Below, one piece after another: positions 26,459-35,174 of a stretch of 46,659 nt of DNA. The translations under genes and the position numbers were made by a program. The notes beneath the pieces were generated by a model. That model saw nothing but the letters and a program-made list of their open reading frames with translations. It ran no database searches and was not told where the DNA came from. The DNA is from Apilactobacillus apinorum (lineage in GTDB: Bacteria > Bacillota > Bacilli > Lactobacillales > Lactobacillaceae): assembly GCF_001281175.1 (NCBI RefSeq), contig NZ_KQ440396.1, forward strand, positions 383,777-430,435, written 5' to 3'. The first letter of the stretch is position 1. Each line of letters begins with the position of its first letter.

Positions 26459-27331
26459 TTATTTTACGTTGTTGGCACTATCCTTAGTAACCTTCATGTC
26501 TTTGATACTAATGTAGCCTAGTTTTTGCACTAAACCATTTTGGACTTTGTCTGATTGCATGTACTTAATGAAAGCATCTGCTGCTTTACTTGAATCTTTT
26601 GGTGTGTACATGTGTTCATATGACCAGATCTTCCATGCATTAGTTTCAACATTCTTGTCAGTTGGTGCAACCTTATCGATCGATAGAGCTTGTAAACTCT
26701 TATCGATAAATGAGAATGCTAGGTAACTAATTGCACCTGGAGTGCTTGAAACAATATTTTTAACTGCTCCATTTGAATCTTGTTCTTGGGTTTGAATAGC
26801 AGTTTCACCCTTTAAGACATTTGATTCAAATGTCGCTCTAGTTCCACTACCTTTGACACGATTGATAACATCAATTTTTAGATCTTTTCCGCCGACTTCT
26901 TTCCAGTTAGTAATCTTACCTGTAAAGATTTTACGTAGGTTGTCTAAACTGATGTTAGTAACACCTACTCCTTTGTTAACTACTGGTGCCATTCCAACTA
27001 CGGCAACTTTGTTGTCAGTTAGTTGTTTAGCGTCGACACCATTTTGATTTTCAGCAAAGATATCTGAATCACCGATGGAAACGTTCTTTGATTGAACTTG
27101 GCTTAAACCAGTTCCAGAACCGCCACCTTGTACTGAAATGTTTACCTTTGAATTTTCATCTTGGTAATTTTTCGCAGCTTGTTCAACTAATGGTTGAAGC
27201 GCAGTTGATCCAACAACTGAAACATCTTGAGTACTTTCTGAAGAACTTTGTGAACTTCCACATGCTGCTAATAAACCACCTGAAACTAAAATAACTGAAG
27301 CAATTGATACTATCTTATTCATTTTAATCAT
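26459..27331 (-). CDS. pstS: Phosphate-binding lipoprotein PstS (monocistronic copy)
   Basis: A 290-residue paralogue of the PstS at 25441-26307, with lipobox LAAC (Cys24), a serine-rich linker after it, and the same binding loops (VVGSTALQPL, GGGSGTGLSQ, KGSGTRATFE). The two share long identical stretches, such as the MAPVVNKG/ITPVVNKE region and NVETNAWKIWSYEHMYT, which indicates a local duplication. It has its own Pho-box promoter and a terminator after it, so it can be made in excess over the transporter. GGAGA precedes the ATG. Confidence 0.94.
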   Translation of the reverse strand: MIKMNKIVSIASVILVSGGLLAACGSSQSSSESTQDVSVVGSTALQPLVEQAAKNYQDENSKVNISVQGGGSGTGLSQVQSKNVSIGDSDIFAENQNGVDAKQLTDNKVAVVGMAPVVNKGVGVTNISLDNLRKIFTGKITNWKEVGGKDLKIDVINRVKGSGTRATFESNVLKGETAIQTQEQDSNGAVKNIVSSTPGAISYLAFSFIDKSLQALSIDKVAPTDKNVETNAWKIWSYEHMYTPKDSSKAADAFIKYMQSDKVQNGLVQKLGYISIKDMKVTKDSANNVK

Positions 27332-27368
27332 ATCAATATCTCCTATCCAAAATTTATGTTACAAGCTT

Positions 27369-27422
27369 AGTGTAGGAGTACTTTGTAAATTTAAAGTTAT
27401 TTTAAAGTAAAAGTTATGTAAA
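27369..27422 (-). promoter_or_regulatory. Pho-box promoter of the upstream pstS
   Basis: On the minus strand four repeats, TTTACA (27417-27422), TTTACT (27406-27411), ATAACT (27395-27400) and TTTACA (27384-27389), are spaced exactly 11 bp. A -10 box TACACT (27369-27374) follows after 9 bases. Spacing is identical to the second Pho promoter at 26340-26393. Confidence 0.8.
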
Positions 27423-27425
27423 TAT

Positions 27426-27459
27426 AAAAAAAGATACTAACCAATGTTAGTATCTTTTT
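27426..27459 (-). terminator. Terminator after tRNA-Arg
   Basis: AAAAAAGATACTAA and TTAGTATCTTTTTT form a strong stem with a 6-base loop directly after the tRNA gene. It insulates the Pho promoter just downstream. Confidence 0.9.
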
Positions 27460-27461
27460 TA

Positions 27462-27534
27462 TGACTCCACTCGGAATCGAACCGAGATCAGCCGCTTAGG
27501 AGGCGGTCGCCCTATCCAGTTGTGCTATGGAGCC
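27462..27534 (-). tRNA. tRNA-Arg (anticodon CCU)
   Basis: A 73-base cloverleaf on the minus strand. The acceptor stem GGCTCCA pairs with TGGAGTC (one G-T), the T arm is CTCGG-TTCGATT-CCGAG, and the anticodon loop CTCCTAA holds CCU (27498-27500), decoding AGG. The discriminator is A and CCA is not encoded. Two stem positions do not pair: A12-G23 in the D stem and A27-C43 at the top of the anticodon stem. It lies downstream of the helicase gene in the same direction and has a terminator. Confidence 0.93.
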
Positions 27535-27586
27535 ATTAAAAGCAACAAATAATATTGTCGCATTTTAATATTTTAATGTAAAGAAA

Positions 27587-28903
27587 TTATGATTTTTCAG
27601 CGTTATTCTTACGCCACTTATTACGCATCCCTTTATTTTTAGTATGCTTATTCTTCTTTACACGTTTTTTTGGTGCTGGATTAGAAACGACTTTCTTAGC
27701 CTTCTTAACATTTGTTTGTTTTTTTTGTGTGTCTGAATTAGATTTACTTTCTTTAGTAACCGTTTTTTCTACATTATTAATGGTAGCTTCTTTCGGCACT
27801 TCATGGACAATCTTATTCTTATAGAAATGAACTGTTTGGAAATCAAAATCATAATCAGATAACAAGTTACGTAAATCTCTTAAATCATGGTCATCACCAA
27901 AGTTGATTACCATTCCATCTTCACCCATTCGACCAGTTCGACCAACTCGATGAACGTAATCAATGGATTCATCTGGTAAATCGTAGTTAACAACAGCAGG
28001 TAATTTGGCAATATCCAAACCACGTGCTGCCACGTCAGTGGTAAGCAATAGCTTGATGCGACCTAAACGGAAATCATCCATCGCCTTTTGACGTTTCGTC
28101 TGGTTTTGATCAGAAGTTAATTTGGCAACACCTTGATAATGGTTGTGAACAAAGAAACTGTAAGTTTTATTTAAATCAACCGTTTGATTGAAAAAGACCA
28201 ACGCTTTAAAACCTGCAACGTGTTGTAAACGTGCCAACATCTTATTACGGTTCTTTCGTAACACATTCATCAACCCATGTTCAACATGCCCTTGGGTTTT
28301 ATCTTCATCACGCACATCGATTTTTTGAATGTTAGGTTGGTTAAACCAACTTCCTAATTCATCTAGAATTGGTGTGGCTGTGGCTGAAAAAAACTCTAGT
28401 TGGACATCTGACATTAATGAACCCACGATTTCTCTAACTACGGTTAAGGTTTCACCTTGTAGTAAATCATCAGCTTCATCAATAATCACGGTTGAGAAAA
28501 GATGTGTTTTTAGTTTTTTGTCATCAATTAAATTTTTAATTCGACCAGCAGTTCCTACAATTACTTCTGGATGCTTTTTCAAACGTTCCATTTGACGTTT
28601 GATATTGGCACCACCAGTTAGAGCTAGGACCTTCATACCACGTAAGTTAGCCCAATTACGAGCCACTTTGGCAGTTTGAATCGCTAATTCTTGTGATGGT
28701 TCAATGATAAGTAATTGAGAACCACCTTCTGGTTCTAGAATTTCGATACTAGGAATTAAAAAGGCAACTGTCTTTCCAGATCCAGTTGGTGATAGTCCTA
28801 AGACGCTATCGTGGTTCTTAATAATTGGATATACGCGTTCTTGAATCAACGTTTGTTTGTCGTATCCTAATTTATCGAAATATTTTTGAAATTGTTCTAG
28901 CAT
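27587..28903 (-). CDS. DEAD-box RNA helicase (CshB/YfmL-like)
   Basis: A 438-residue ATP-dependent RNA helicase. Motif I is SPTGSGKT (38-45), motif II DEAD (142-145), motif III SAT (173-175), and motif VI HRVGRTGRMG lies near residue 320. The last 60 or so residues are a Lys-rich, low-complexity tail for RNA binding (TKNKGMRNKWRK). Such helicases work in ribosome assembly and cold growth. The ATG follows a modest GGGGAAAAG ribosome site. It is a single-gene unit; the tRNA follows 52 bp later. Confidence 0.92.
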   Translation of the reverse strand: MLEQFQKYFDKLGYDKQTLIQERVYPIIKNHDSVLGLSPTGSGKTVAFLIPSIEILEPEGGSQLLIIEPSQELAIQTAKVARNWANLRGMKVLALTGGANIKRQMERLKKHPEVIVGTAGRIKNLIDDKKLKTHLFSTVIIDEADDLLQGETLTVVREIVGSLMSDVQLEFFSATATPILDELGSWFNQPNIQKIDVRDEDKTQGHVEHGLMNVLRKNRNKMLARLQHVAGFKALVFFNQTVDLNKTYSFFVHNHYQGVAKLTSDQNQTKRQKAMDDFRLGRIKLLLTTDVAARGLDIAKLPAVVNYDLPDESIDYVHRVGRTGRMGEDGMVINFGDDHDLRDLRNLLSDYDFDFQTVHFYKNKIVHEVPKEATINNVEKTVTKESKSNSDTQKKQTNVKKAKKVVSNPAPKKRVKKNKHTKNKGMRNKWRKNNAEKS

Positions 28904-28969
28904 GCTTTTCCCCTATTTTTCGTTTCTTCTATAATATTATATTTTACCAAAGTTATATCTTAATTACGA

Positions 28970-29713
28970 TTATCGGTCTTGATTTTTGACTAGGTAATGA
29001 CGCCATCCGGCGGTCGTACCATTAAAGGCGACTTGATTCACTAAAACGTTGGAACCATCAATGTTAATTTTTCGGTTATTTTTAACTTCAATAAAGTTAG
29101 CTCGTTTATTGTTAATATTTTGACTGAAATATTGCACATCATGAGATACCTTTTCATCTAAATGGGTAAAAATATGATAGCTACTACGGACAACCACATT
29201 AGTATCATAATAACGATGCAACAAGAAAATAAAATTAGATAGTTGTTTGATTTGTGATGTTGATAAATCACCTTGAACATCTACCATTGGTGGTAAGGTT
29301 CCATAATCGGTTCCAACCTCTTTGGTGAAGTTCTTTAACTGATCTTTGATATTACTTTGCGTACTAAAGACGTGATAAGACCCGACTTGTAGCCCGGATC
29401 CTTGGCTTCTTTGAAAGTTGTCACTAAAATCATCATCAGTATAAGTAGCCCCTTGGCTGGCACGAATGTAGACAAAATTTTGCCCACTTTGTGCTAGGCT
29501 AACGAAATCAATATAGGCATTCGATTGACTAATCATGATTCCTTTGACTTCGTACTTATCAATTAAGTAGTTTTGATAGTTTTCATATTGAACATATCCT
29601 AAAACACTAACAAATAATACCGCGATAATTGCGATAAGCCATTTGTATTTTTTGACAATTTTTTGCCAGTTATTATTCTTTTTTTGATGATATAAACTCA
29701 TTCGGGAATCCAT
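28970..29713 (-). CDS. Membrane-anchored GH25-like protein lacking catalytic acids
   Basis: A 247-residue protein with a basic N-terminus, one transmembrane helix at about 25-42 and an extracellular GH25 (lysozyme, muramidase) fold. Fold hallmarks are YIRASQGATYTDDDF (82-96) and the GSYHVFS strand (111-117). The acids that act in GH25 enzymes are altered: the first strand reads GIMIS (M60) where GID is usual, and the second acidic pair reads DVQ (145-147) where D-x-E is usual. It may bind rather than cleave peptidoglycan. GGGGTG precedes the ATG. Confidence 0.8.
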   Translation of the reverse strand: MDSRMSLYHQKKNNNWQKIVKKYKWLIAIIAVLFVSVLGYVQYENYQNYLIDKYEVKGIMISQSNAYIDFVSLAQSGQNFVYIRASQGATYTDDDFSDNFQRSQGSGLQVGSYHVFSTQSNIKDQLKNFTKEVGTDYGTLPPMVDVQGDLSTSQIKQLSNFIFLLHRYYDTNVVVRSSYHIFTHLDEKVSHDVQYFSQNINNKRANFIEVKNNRKINIDGSNVLVNQVAFNGTTAGWRHYLVKNQDR

Positions 29714-29788
29714 TCGATCACCCCTTTATACAGTTATCTTTATTATAAGCATAATCACATCAAATTACTATAAAACATGTTAAAAGAC

Positions 29789-29817
29789 TTGAAAGAACTA
29801 CAGGTTTTCCATATAAT
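29789..29817 (+). promoter_or_regulatory. gntK promoter
   Basis: TTGAAA (29789-29794) and TATAAT (29812-29817) are spaced 17 bp. The cre site starts on the last base of the -10 box. The leader to the gntK start is about 110 bases. Confidence 0.72.
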
Positions 29818-29830
29818 GTAAGCGGTAACT
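29817..29830. promoter_or_regulatory. cre site at the gntK promoter
   Basis: TGTAAGCGGTAACT matches the CcpA consensus TGWAANCGNTNWCA at 13 of 14 positions. It covers the region from the -10 box to the transcription start, so CcpA should repress gntK as it does gntP. Confidence 0.72.
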
Positions 29831-29932
29831 AAATAAATTTAGTGATGACTTTTTATGCGGATTTTATTATAATAGTTAACATTATTAAAAATAAATTAAG
29901 TCTCTCTTTTTAGATTGAAAGGAAGTTATGTT

Positions 29933-31480
29933 ATGAACTACATCATTGGTGTTGATATTGGAACAACCAGTGTAAAAACTGTTTTGTACGATACCGATGG
30001 AGAAGTTAAGGGATACTCAAACGATGGTTATCCTTTATACCAAGATACTCCAGATATGGCCGAAGAAGATCCAGAAGAAATCTTCTCTGCCATGCTTGCA
30101 GGTTTAACCGAAGTTTTACGTAAGGCTGACCTACAACATGGTACATTAAAGGGTATTTCATTCTCATGTGCTATGCACAGTTTGATTTTATTAGATGAAA
30201 ACCACAAGCCATTGACTCGTGCTATCACTTGGGCTGATAACCGTGCCGTTAACTACGCTGACCAATTAAAGGAAAGCGGTAAGGCAAAGGAATTATACGA
30301 AAAGACTGGTACCCCAGTTCATCCTATGACTCCACTTACTAAATTAATGTGGCTAAAGAACGAAAGAAAAGATGTATACGACAAGGCTGCTTACTTTGTA
30401 GGTATCAAAGAATACATCCTATACAAGCTATTTGGTGAATTGAAAGAAGATTACTCAATTGCCAACGCAACTGGTATGTTCAACATCTTCAAGATGGATT
30501 GGGACGATGAAGCACTAGAATTAACTGGTGTATCACGTGACCAACTTCCTGAACTAGTTGACACTACTTACCAATTCAAAGGACTAAACAAAGCTTACGC
30601 TAACGTTATTGGTATCGATGAAGATACTCCATTCGTTATCGGTTCATCTGATGGTCCATTAGCTAACCTAGGGGTTAATGCTATTAAACCTGGTGTGCTA
30701 GCTGTTACTATCGGTACTTCTGGTGCCGTTCGTGTCGTTACTGACAAACCTGTTATTGATCCTAAGGGTCGTGTCTTCTGTTACTACCTATCAAAAGACA
30801 AATGGGTTGTTGGTGGACCTGTTAACAACGGTGGTATCGTCTTCCGTTGGGTAAGAGATCAACTATGTGCCCCTGAAAAGGTTACTGCTGAACAAATGCA
30901 CATGGATTCATACGACCTATTAACAGAAATTGCTTCACAAATTCCTGCAGGTTCAGATGGATTACTATTCCACCCATTCTTAGGTGGTGAACGTGCTCCT
31001 ATCTGGGACGCTAACGCTCGTGGTTCATTCTTTGGTTTAACTCGTATCCACACTCGTGCACACATGATTAGATCAGCTCTAGAAGGAATCGTATTTAACT
31101 TATACACTGTTAGTCTTGCACTAGAAGAAGTAATTGGTAAGCCAACAAGCATTCAAGCTACTGGTGGTTTCGCTCGTTCAGAACTATGGCGTCAAATGTT
31201 AGCTGATATCTTTGAACAAGATGTTACTATTCCAGAAAGCTTTGAAGGTACTGCTTTAGGTGCTGCTACTTTAGGTATGTACTCACTAGGTATCATTGAT
31301 AACCTAGAAAAGGTTAAAGACTTCGTTGGTGTAACAAACGCTCACAAGCCAAACCCTGACAACTACAAAGTTTACCGTGAATTAGCTCCTATCTACATTC
31401 GTTTGAGTCGTCAACTTCAAACTGAATACAAGAACATTGCTGAATTCCAACGTAAACATGATGTTGAAAACAACGATTAA
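29933..31480 (+). CDS. gntK: Gluconokinase (FGGY family)
   Basis: A 515-residue carbohydrate kinase that phosphorylates gluconate to 6-phosphogluconate for the pentose phosphate/phosphoketolase route. The N-terminal nucleotide-binding motif is GVDIGTTSVK (6-15), the substrate region has the MHSLI motif near 78, and the second domain has GSSDGPLANLG and ATGGFARSELWRQML. The start is the ATG after AAAGGAAG; an in-frame ATG 18 bases upstream includes the ribosome site. Codon use is more biased toward favoured codons than in many neighbours, suggesting high expression. CcpA control is likely. Confidence 0.92.
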   Translation: MNYIIGVDIGTTSVKTVLYDTDGEVKGYSNDGYPLYQDTPDMAEEDPEEIFSAMLAGLTEVLRKADLQHGTLKGISFSCAMHSLILLDENHKPLTRAITWADNRAVNYADQLKESGKAKELYEKTGTPVHPMTPLTKLMWLKNERKDVYDKAAYFVGIKEYILYKLFGELKEDYSIANATGMFNIFKMDWDDEALELTGVSRDQLPELVDTTYQFKGLNKAYANVIGIDEDTPFVIGSSDGPLANLGVNAIKPGVLAVTIGTSGAVRVVTDKPVIDPKGRVFCYYLSKDKWVVGGPVNNGGIVFRWVRDQLCAPEKVTAEQMHMDSYDLLTEIASQIPAGSDGLLFHPFLGGERAPIWDANARGSFFGLTRIHTRAHMIRSALEGIVFNLYTVSLALEEVIGKPTSIQATGGFARSELWRQMLADIFEQDVTIPESFEGTALGAATLGMYSLGIIDNLEKVKDFVGVTNAHKPNPDNYKVYRELAPIYIRLSRQLQTEYKNIAEFQRKHDVENND

Positions 31481-31500
31481 TTTAATTAACGTTATTTAAC

Positions 31501-31541
31501 AAAAGGATGGGCGTCTTAATTTTGAGACCCCTCCTTTTTTT
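31501..31541 (+). terminator. gntK terminator
   Basis: AAAGGATGGGCGTCT pairs imperfectly with AGACCCCTCCTTT and a long T run follows. It lies 20 bp after the gntK stop and 30 bp before the permease start. Confidence 0.8.
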
Positions 31542-31571
31542 ATGTTATATATTTACTAGGAGGATTTCGTC

Positions 31572-32900
31572 ATGCAAAACGAAGAGTTAAAACGTGGAAT
31601 CGGCATGATGGCTGCCCTATCAACAGTTATGGGAACTGTTATTGGTGCTGGTGTGTTCTTTAAAACCGCTAGTGTTGTTAACAGTACACACTCATTTACT
31701 TTAACTGTGCTAGCTTGGATTGTTGGGGGATTATTAACAATCTGTGCTGGTTTAACTGTTTCAGAATTGGCAGCTGCGATTCCAAAGACCGGTGGTGCAA
31801 TTAAGTATCTTGATTATACTTATGGTCCACTAACTGGTTTTTCAATGGGTTGGGCCCAAATTTTGGTTTACTACCCTGCTAACATTGCCGCAGAAGCAAT
31901 TATTTTTACTACTCAATTAATTAACCTATTCCATTTGGATCCTAAGCTATTAAATCCAGTTGCGATTTTAGTAGCACTAAGTGTGTTATTCATTAACTTC
32001 TTAGGTTCTAAGTTCAGTGGAAACGTGCAAACTGCTACTTTAATTTTTAAATTAATTCCAATTTTCTTAATTGCTATTTTTGGTCTATTTATTCCAGGTG
32101 CAGTTCACGTTTCATTCCTACCAATTAGTCCAAGTGACCATGCAAATGTTTGGACTGCCTTTGGTTCAGGTCTTCTAGCAACTATGTTTGCTTATGATGG
32201 TTGGATTGGGGTTTGTGACGTTGCCGGTGAAATTAAGAACCCTAAGAAGAACTTGCCAAAAGCAATCATTATTGGTTTAAGTGCGATTATGGTAATTTAC
32301 ACATTGGTAAACGTTGCCTTCTTGAAGACATTACCAATTGATCAAATTGCTGGTAACCAAAACACTGCTTCAGAAACTGCCATTAAGCTATTCGGTGAAT
32401 TTGGTGGTAAGTTAGTTACTATCGGTATTTTAGTATCTGTTTACGGTTCATTAAACGGATACACACTAGCCGGTATGAGAATCCCATATGCCATGGGTCA
32501 AACTAAGTCACTTCCATTTAGTGATTGGTTCTCAAAACTATCAAAGAAAACTAAGGTGCCATATACTTCAGGAATTTTCCAATTCGTAATTGCCATCTTA
32601 ATGATTTTCGCTGGTAGTTTCGACCTATTAACTGACATGTTAGTGTTCGTTATGTGGATCTTTAACTGTCTATTATTTATCGCTGTATTCAAACTACGTC
32701 GTAAGGAACCAGAAATGATTCGTCCTTACAAAGTTCCATGGTACCCTATCGTCCCAATTATCGCGTTAGTCGGTGGTATCTTCATTCTTGCTGAAACCCT
32801 AGTTACTCAAACGGGATTAGCATTAATTGGATTACTATTAACACTAATCGGTATCCCGGTATACTACCTACAACAAAGACATTTAAAAAACAGTAAATAA
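31572..32900 (+). CDS. APC-family amino acid permease (SteT-like)
   Basis: A 442-residue transporter with 12 predicted transmembrane segments. Helix 1 has the APC substrate loop GTVIGAGVFF (residues 21-30) and helix 6 has FAYDGWIGVCDVAGEIKNP. The pattern resembles the serine/threonine exchanger SteT group and L-amino acid exchangers; substrate is not certain. TAGGAGG lies 8 bases before the ATG. No clear promoter is found in the 30 bp after the gntK terminator, so it may depend partly on read-through from gntK. Confidence 0.88.
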   Translation: MQNEELKRGIGMMAALSTVMGTVIGAGVFFKTASVVNSTHSFTLTVLAWIVGGLLTICAGLTVSELAAAIPKTGGAIKYLDYTYGPLTGFSMGWAQILVYYPANIAAEAIIFTTQLINLFHLDPKLLNPVAILVALSVLFINFLGSKFSGNVQTATLIFKLIPIFLIAIFGLFIPGAVHVSFLPISPSDHANVWTAFGSGLLATMFAYDGWIGVCDVAGEIKNPKKNLPKAIIIGLSAIMVIYTLVNVAFLKTLPIDQIAGNQNTASETAIKLFGEFGGKLVTIGILVSVYGSLNGYTLAGMRIPYAMGQTKSLPFSDWFSKLSKKTKVPYTSGIFQFVIAILMIFAGSFDLLTDMLVFVMWIFNCLLFIAVFKLRRKEPEMIRPYKVPWYPIVPIIALVGGIFILAETLVTQTGLALIGLLLTLIGIPVYYLQQRHLKNSK

Positions 32901-32901
32901 T

Positions 32902-32937
32902 AAAAAAGCATTCAATTAATTTTGAATGCTTTTTTTG
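32902..32937 (+). terminator. APC permease terminator
   Basis: AAAAAAGCATTCAA and TTGAATGCTTTTTT form a strong stem with a TTAATT loop, 2 bp after the stop codon. Confidence 0.9.
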
Positions 32938-33007
32938 TTTGTTTTAGCGATTTTAATTTAGTAACGTCTATTTATACAGGTTATCTATTAAACGGGCTAA
33001 TAGGCGT

Positions 33008-33679
33008 TTATTTCCCTTCAGAAATGAAATCTAAAATGGTATACATGACATCTTTATTTTCTTTTGGTACTTCTCTAGCTAAAATATCTTCTTTAGTTTG
33101 TTTCAAAACTGATCCATCAATGTAGTTAAAATCGTTGGTAACAATTTCTCTTACGTTATCAGTTTGTAATTCAAAATGGAATTGTAATCCAACAATGCGA
33201 TGACCAATCACAAATCCTTGATTAGCTAGTAATTCACTAGAGAATAATAATTCAGCATTGTCAGGAATTTCGAATGTTTCTCCGTGCCAATGCATCGCAG
33301 TTAATTCTGCTGGAATGCCGTCAATGACGTCAGATTTTAAGTAAACTGGTGCCCAGCCCACTTCTTTAACTGGTGAATCGGTGATTTTACCACCAAATGC
33401 TTTAGAAAGTTGTTGCGCACCAAAGCACGCTCCAAAAATTGGGACATCTCTTTGTGCCAACTCTTTGATTAAATCACGTTCAAATTCGATCCAATAAACA
33501 TCATCGTTAACACTCATGGGTCCACCCATAATCACTAACATATCGGTTTCGTCTACTTTAGGAAGATAGCCAAATTGATATGGATGATAAATATAAACAT
33601 CATGATTTCTATCATGTGCCCAATCTAAAATCGATCCTGGTCGTTCATTCGGAGTATGCTGAATAATATTAATACGCAA
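33008..33679 (-). CDS. Class I glutamine amidotransferase (GMP synthase GATase-like)
   Basis: A 223-residue stand-alone GATase. The nucleophile Cys85 lies in FGACFGAQQ, and His168 and Glu170 in LQFHFE complete the triad, so it should be active on glutamine or a gamma-glutamyl compound. MGGPMSV (51-57) forms the oxyanion strand. Stand-alone proteins of this type are often annotated as GMP synthase domain proteins, but the synthetase half is absent; gamma-glutamyl hydrolase activity is also possible. The start is TTG after AGAAGG. Confidence 0.85.
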   Translation of the reverse strand: MRINIIQHTPNERPGSILDWAHDRNHDVYIYHPYQFGYLPKVDETDMLVIMGGPMSVNDDVYWIEFERDLIKELAQRDVPIFGACFGAQQLSKAFGGKITDSPVKEVGWAPVYLKSDVIDGIPAELTAMHWHGETFEIPDNAELLFSSELLANQGFVIGHRIVGLQFHFELQTDNVREIVTNDFNYIDGSVLKQTKEDILAREVPKENKDVMYTILDFISEGK

Positions 33680-33747
33680 AACTTTTCGCCTTCTTATATT
33701 TAATTTTTGATAATAGAAAGTAATATATACCTAAAATGAATTAGATG

Positions 33748-33777
33748 CAAAAAAGACACCTCGCGGGGTGTCTTTTT
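33748..33777 (-). terminator. rlmCD terminator
   Basis: GACACC and GGTGTC flank a GC-rich short loop, and the minus-strand exit side has a T run. It lies 10 bp after the rlmCD stop codon. Confidence 0.88.
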
Positions 33778-33786
33778 AGTTATTAT

Positions 33787-35154
33787 CTATTTCTTTTCAA
33801 ATACAGTCACTGATTCAACGTGAACAGTTTGTGGGAATTGATCAACCGGTTGAACTGGTTGAGTAATTTCATAACCGTATTCTGCTAGACGACGCGCATC
33901 ACGGACTAAGGTTGATGGATTACATGAAACGTAAACAATCTTCTTAGGTGCCACTTGAACTGCACTATCAATGAATGATGAAGCAAGTCCCTTACGTGGT
34001 GGGTCAACCATAATAACATCTGGTTGGAGGCCTTGTGCTTGCCATTTTTCCATTTGTTCTTCAGCACTACCAGTAACAAATCTAGTGTTGTTGATATGGT
34101 TCTTTTGGGCATTCACTTTGGCATCTTCAATCGCTTCTTTGACGATTTCAACACCGTAAACCTTTTTAGCATGTTCAGCTACTGCTAATGAAATTGTACC
34201 GATTCCACAATATGCATCGATTACAGTTTCACTACCATCTAGTTCAGCTTTATCGATGGCTAGTGAGTATAATTTTTCAGTTTGTTCTGGGTTAACTTGG
34301 TAGAAAGAGTTCAATGAAATAGCGAACTTCAAGCCAAGTAACTTATCTTCAATGTATTTCTTACCATCTAAACAAACAGTACTCTTACCTAATAATCCGT
34401 TACCATCTGATAGGTTGATGTTTTGCATAATGCTCTTAACTTCAGGAAGTGCTTCTTTAATTTCCTTAACGATCATTTCAACCATTGGTAACTTCTTAGT
34501 TCTAGTAATTAAACCAATCATCATTTCGTTAGTGTAGTGACCTCTTCTAACCATGATGTTTCTAATTACACCCTTATGATTTCTTTCGTCATAAGGTTCA
34601 ACATGGTACTTACGAAGAATATCTCTCACAACTACAATTGCCTTATCAATTTCAGGGTCTTGAATGTAGAAATCTTCGATTGGGACTAAATCATGTGAAT
34701 GTTTGCGGTAGAAACCAGTTTCTAGTTTACCGTTAATTAAACGAACTGGAATTTGGGCTTTATTACGGTAATGAGTTGGGTTATCCATCCCAATTGTAGG
34801 TAATACTTCCACATCCATCTTCGCTTTATCAAACAATTCTTGGATTTGGTGTTGTTTGAATTCTAGTTGAGCATCATATTTTAAATGTTGTAATGGTGCA
34901 ATCCCAGTACGAGTGTAGTTCTTATCGATATTTTCAACACGATCTGCTGATTTTTCGATTAATTTTTCTAACTTGGCGAAACCAAAGTTTTGGTTCACTT
35001 TAATCACTTTGATTAATGCCTTTTCGCCTGGAAGTGTATCTTCGATAAACAAAGGATAATCTTGAATCTTGGCAACTCCAAGGCCTTGATAAGTTAGATC
35101 AATAATATCTACTTCGTATTCTTCGTTCTTACTTACTGGTGCTTTAAATTTCAT
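33787..35154 (-). CDS. 23S rRNA (uracil-C5)-methyltransferase RlmCD/RlmD family
   Basis: A 455-residue SAM-dependent RNA methyltransferase. An N-terminal TRAM domain (about 5-62) binds RNA, the SAM site is in VIDAYCGIGTISLAVAE, and the catalytic Cys411 lies in VYVSCNPSTLVRD after VDPPRKG. In Bacillus the RlmCD enzyme methylates two 23S rRNA uridines. The iron-sulphur motif usual after the TRAM domain (CGGCQLQH) reads GIAPLQH here (about 86-92), so a cluster is unlikely. GGGG before the ATG serves as ribosome site. Downstream of dgkB but beyond a terminator. Confidence 0.9.
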   Translation of the reverse strand: MKFKAPVSKNEEYEVDIIDLTYQGLGVAKIQDYPLFIEDTLPGEKALIKVIKVNQNFGFAKLEKLIEKSADRVENIDKNYTRTGIAPLQHLKYDAQLEFKQHQIQELFDKAKMDVEVLPTIGMDNPTHYRNKAQIPVRLINGKLETGFYRKHSHDLVPIEDFYIQDPEIDKAIVVVRDILRKYHVEPYDERNHKGVIRNIMVRRGHYTNEMMIGLITRTKKLPMVEMIVKEIKEALPEVKSIMQNINLSDGNGLLGKSTVCLDGKKYIEDKLLGLKFAISLNSFYQVNPEQTEKLYSLAIDKAELDGSETVIDAYCGIGTISLAVAEHAKKVYGVEIVKEAIEDAKVNAQKNHINNTRFVTGSAEEQMEKWQAQGLQPDVIMVDPPRKGLASSFIDSAVQVAPKKIVYVSCNPSTLVRDARRLAEYGYEITQPVQPVDQFPQTVHVESVTVFEKK

Positions 35155-35174
35155 GTTTTCCCCTTTTATTAAAC

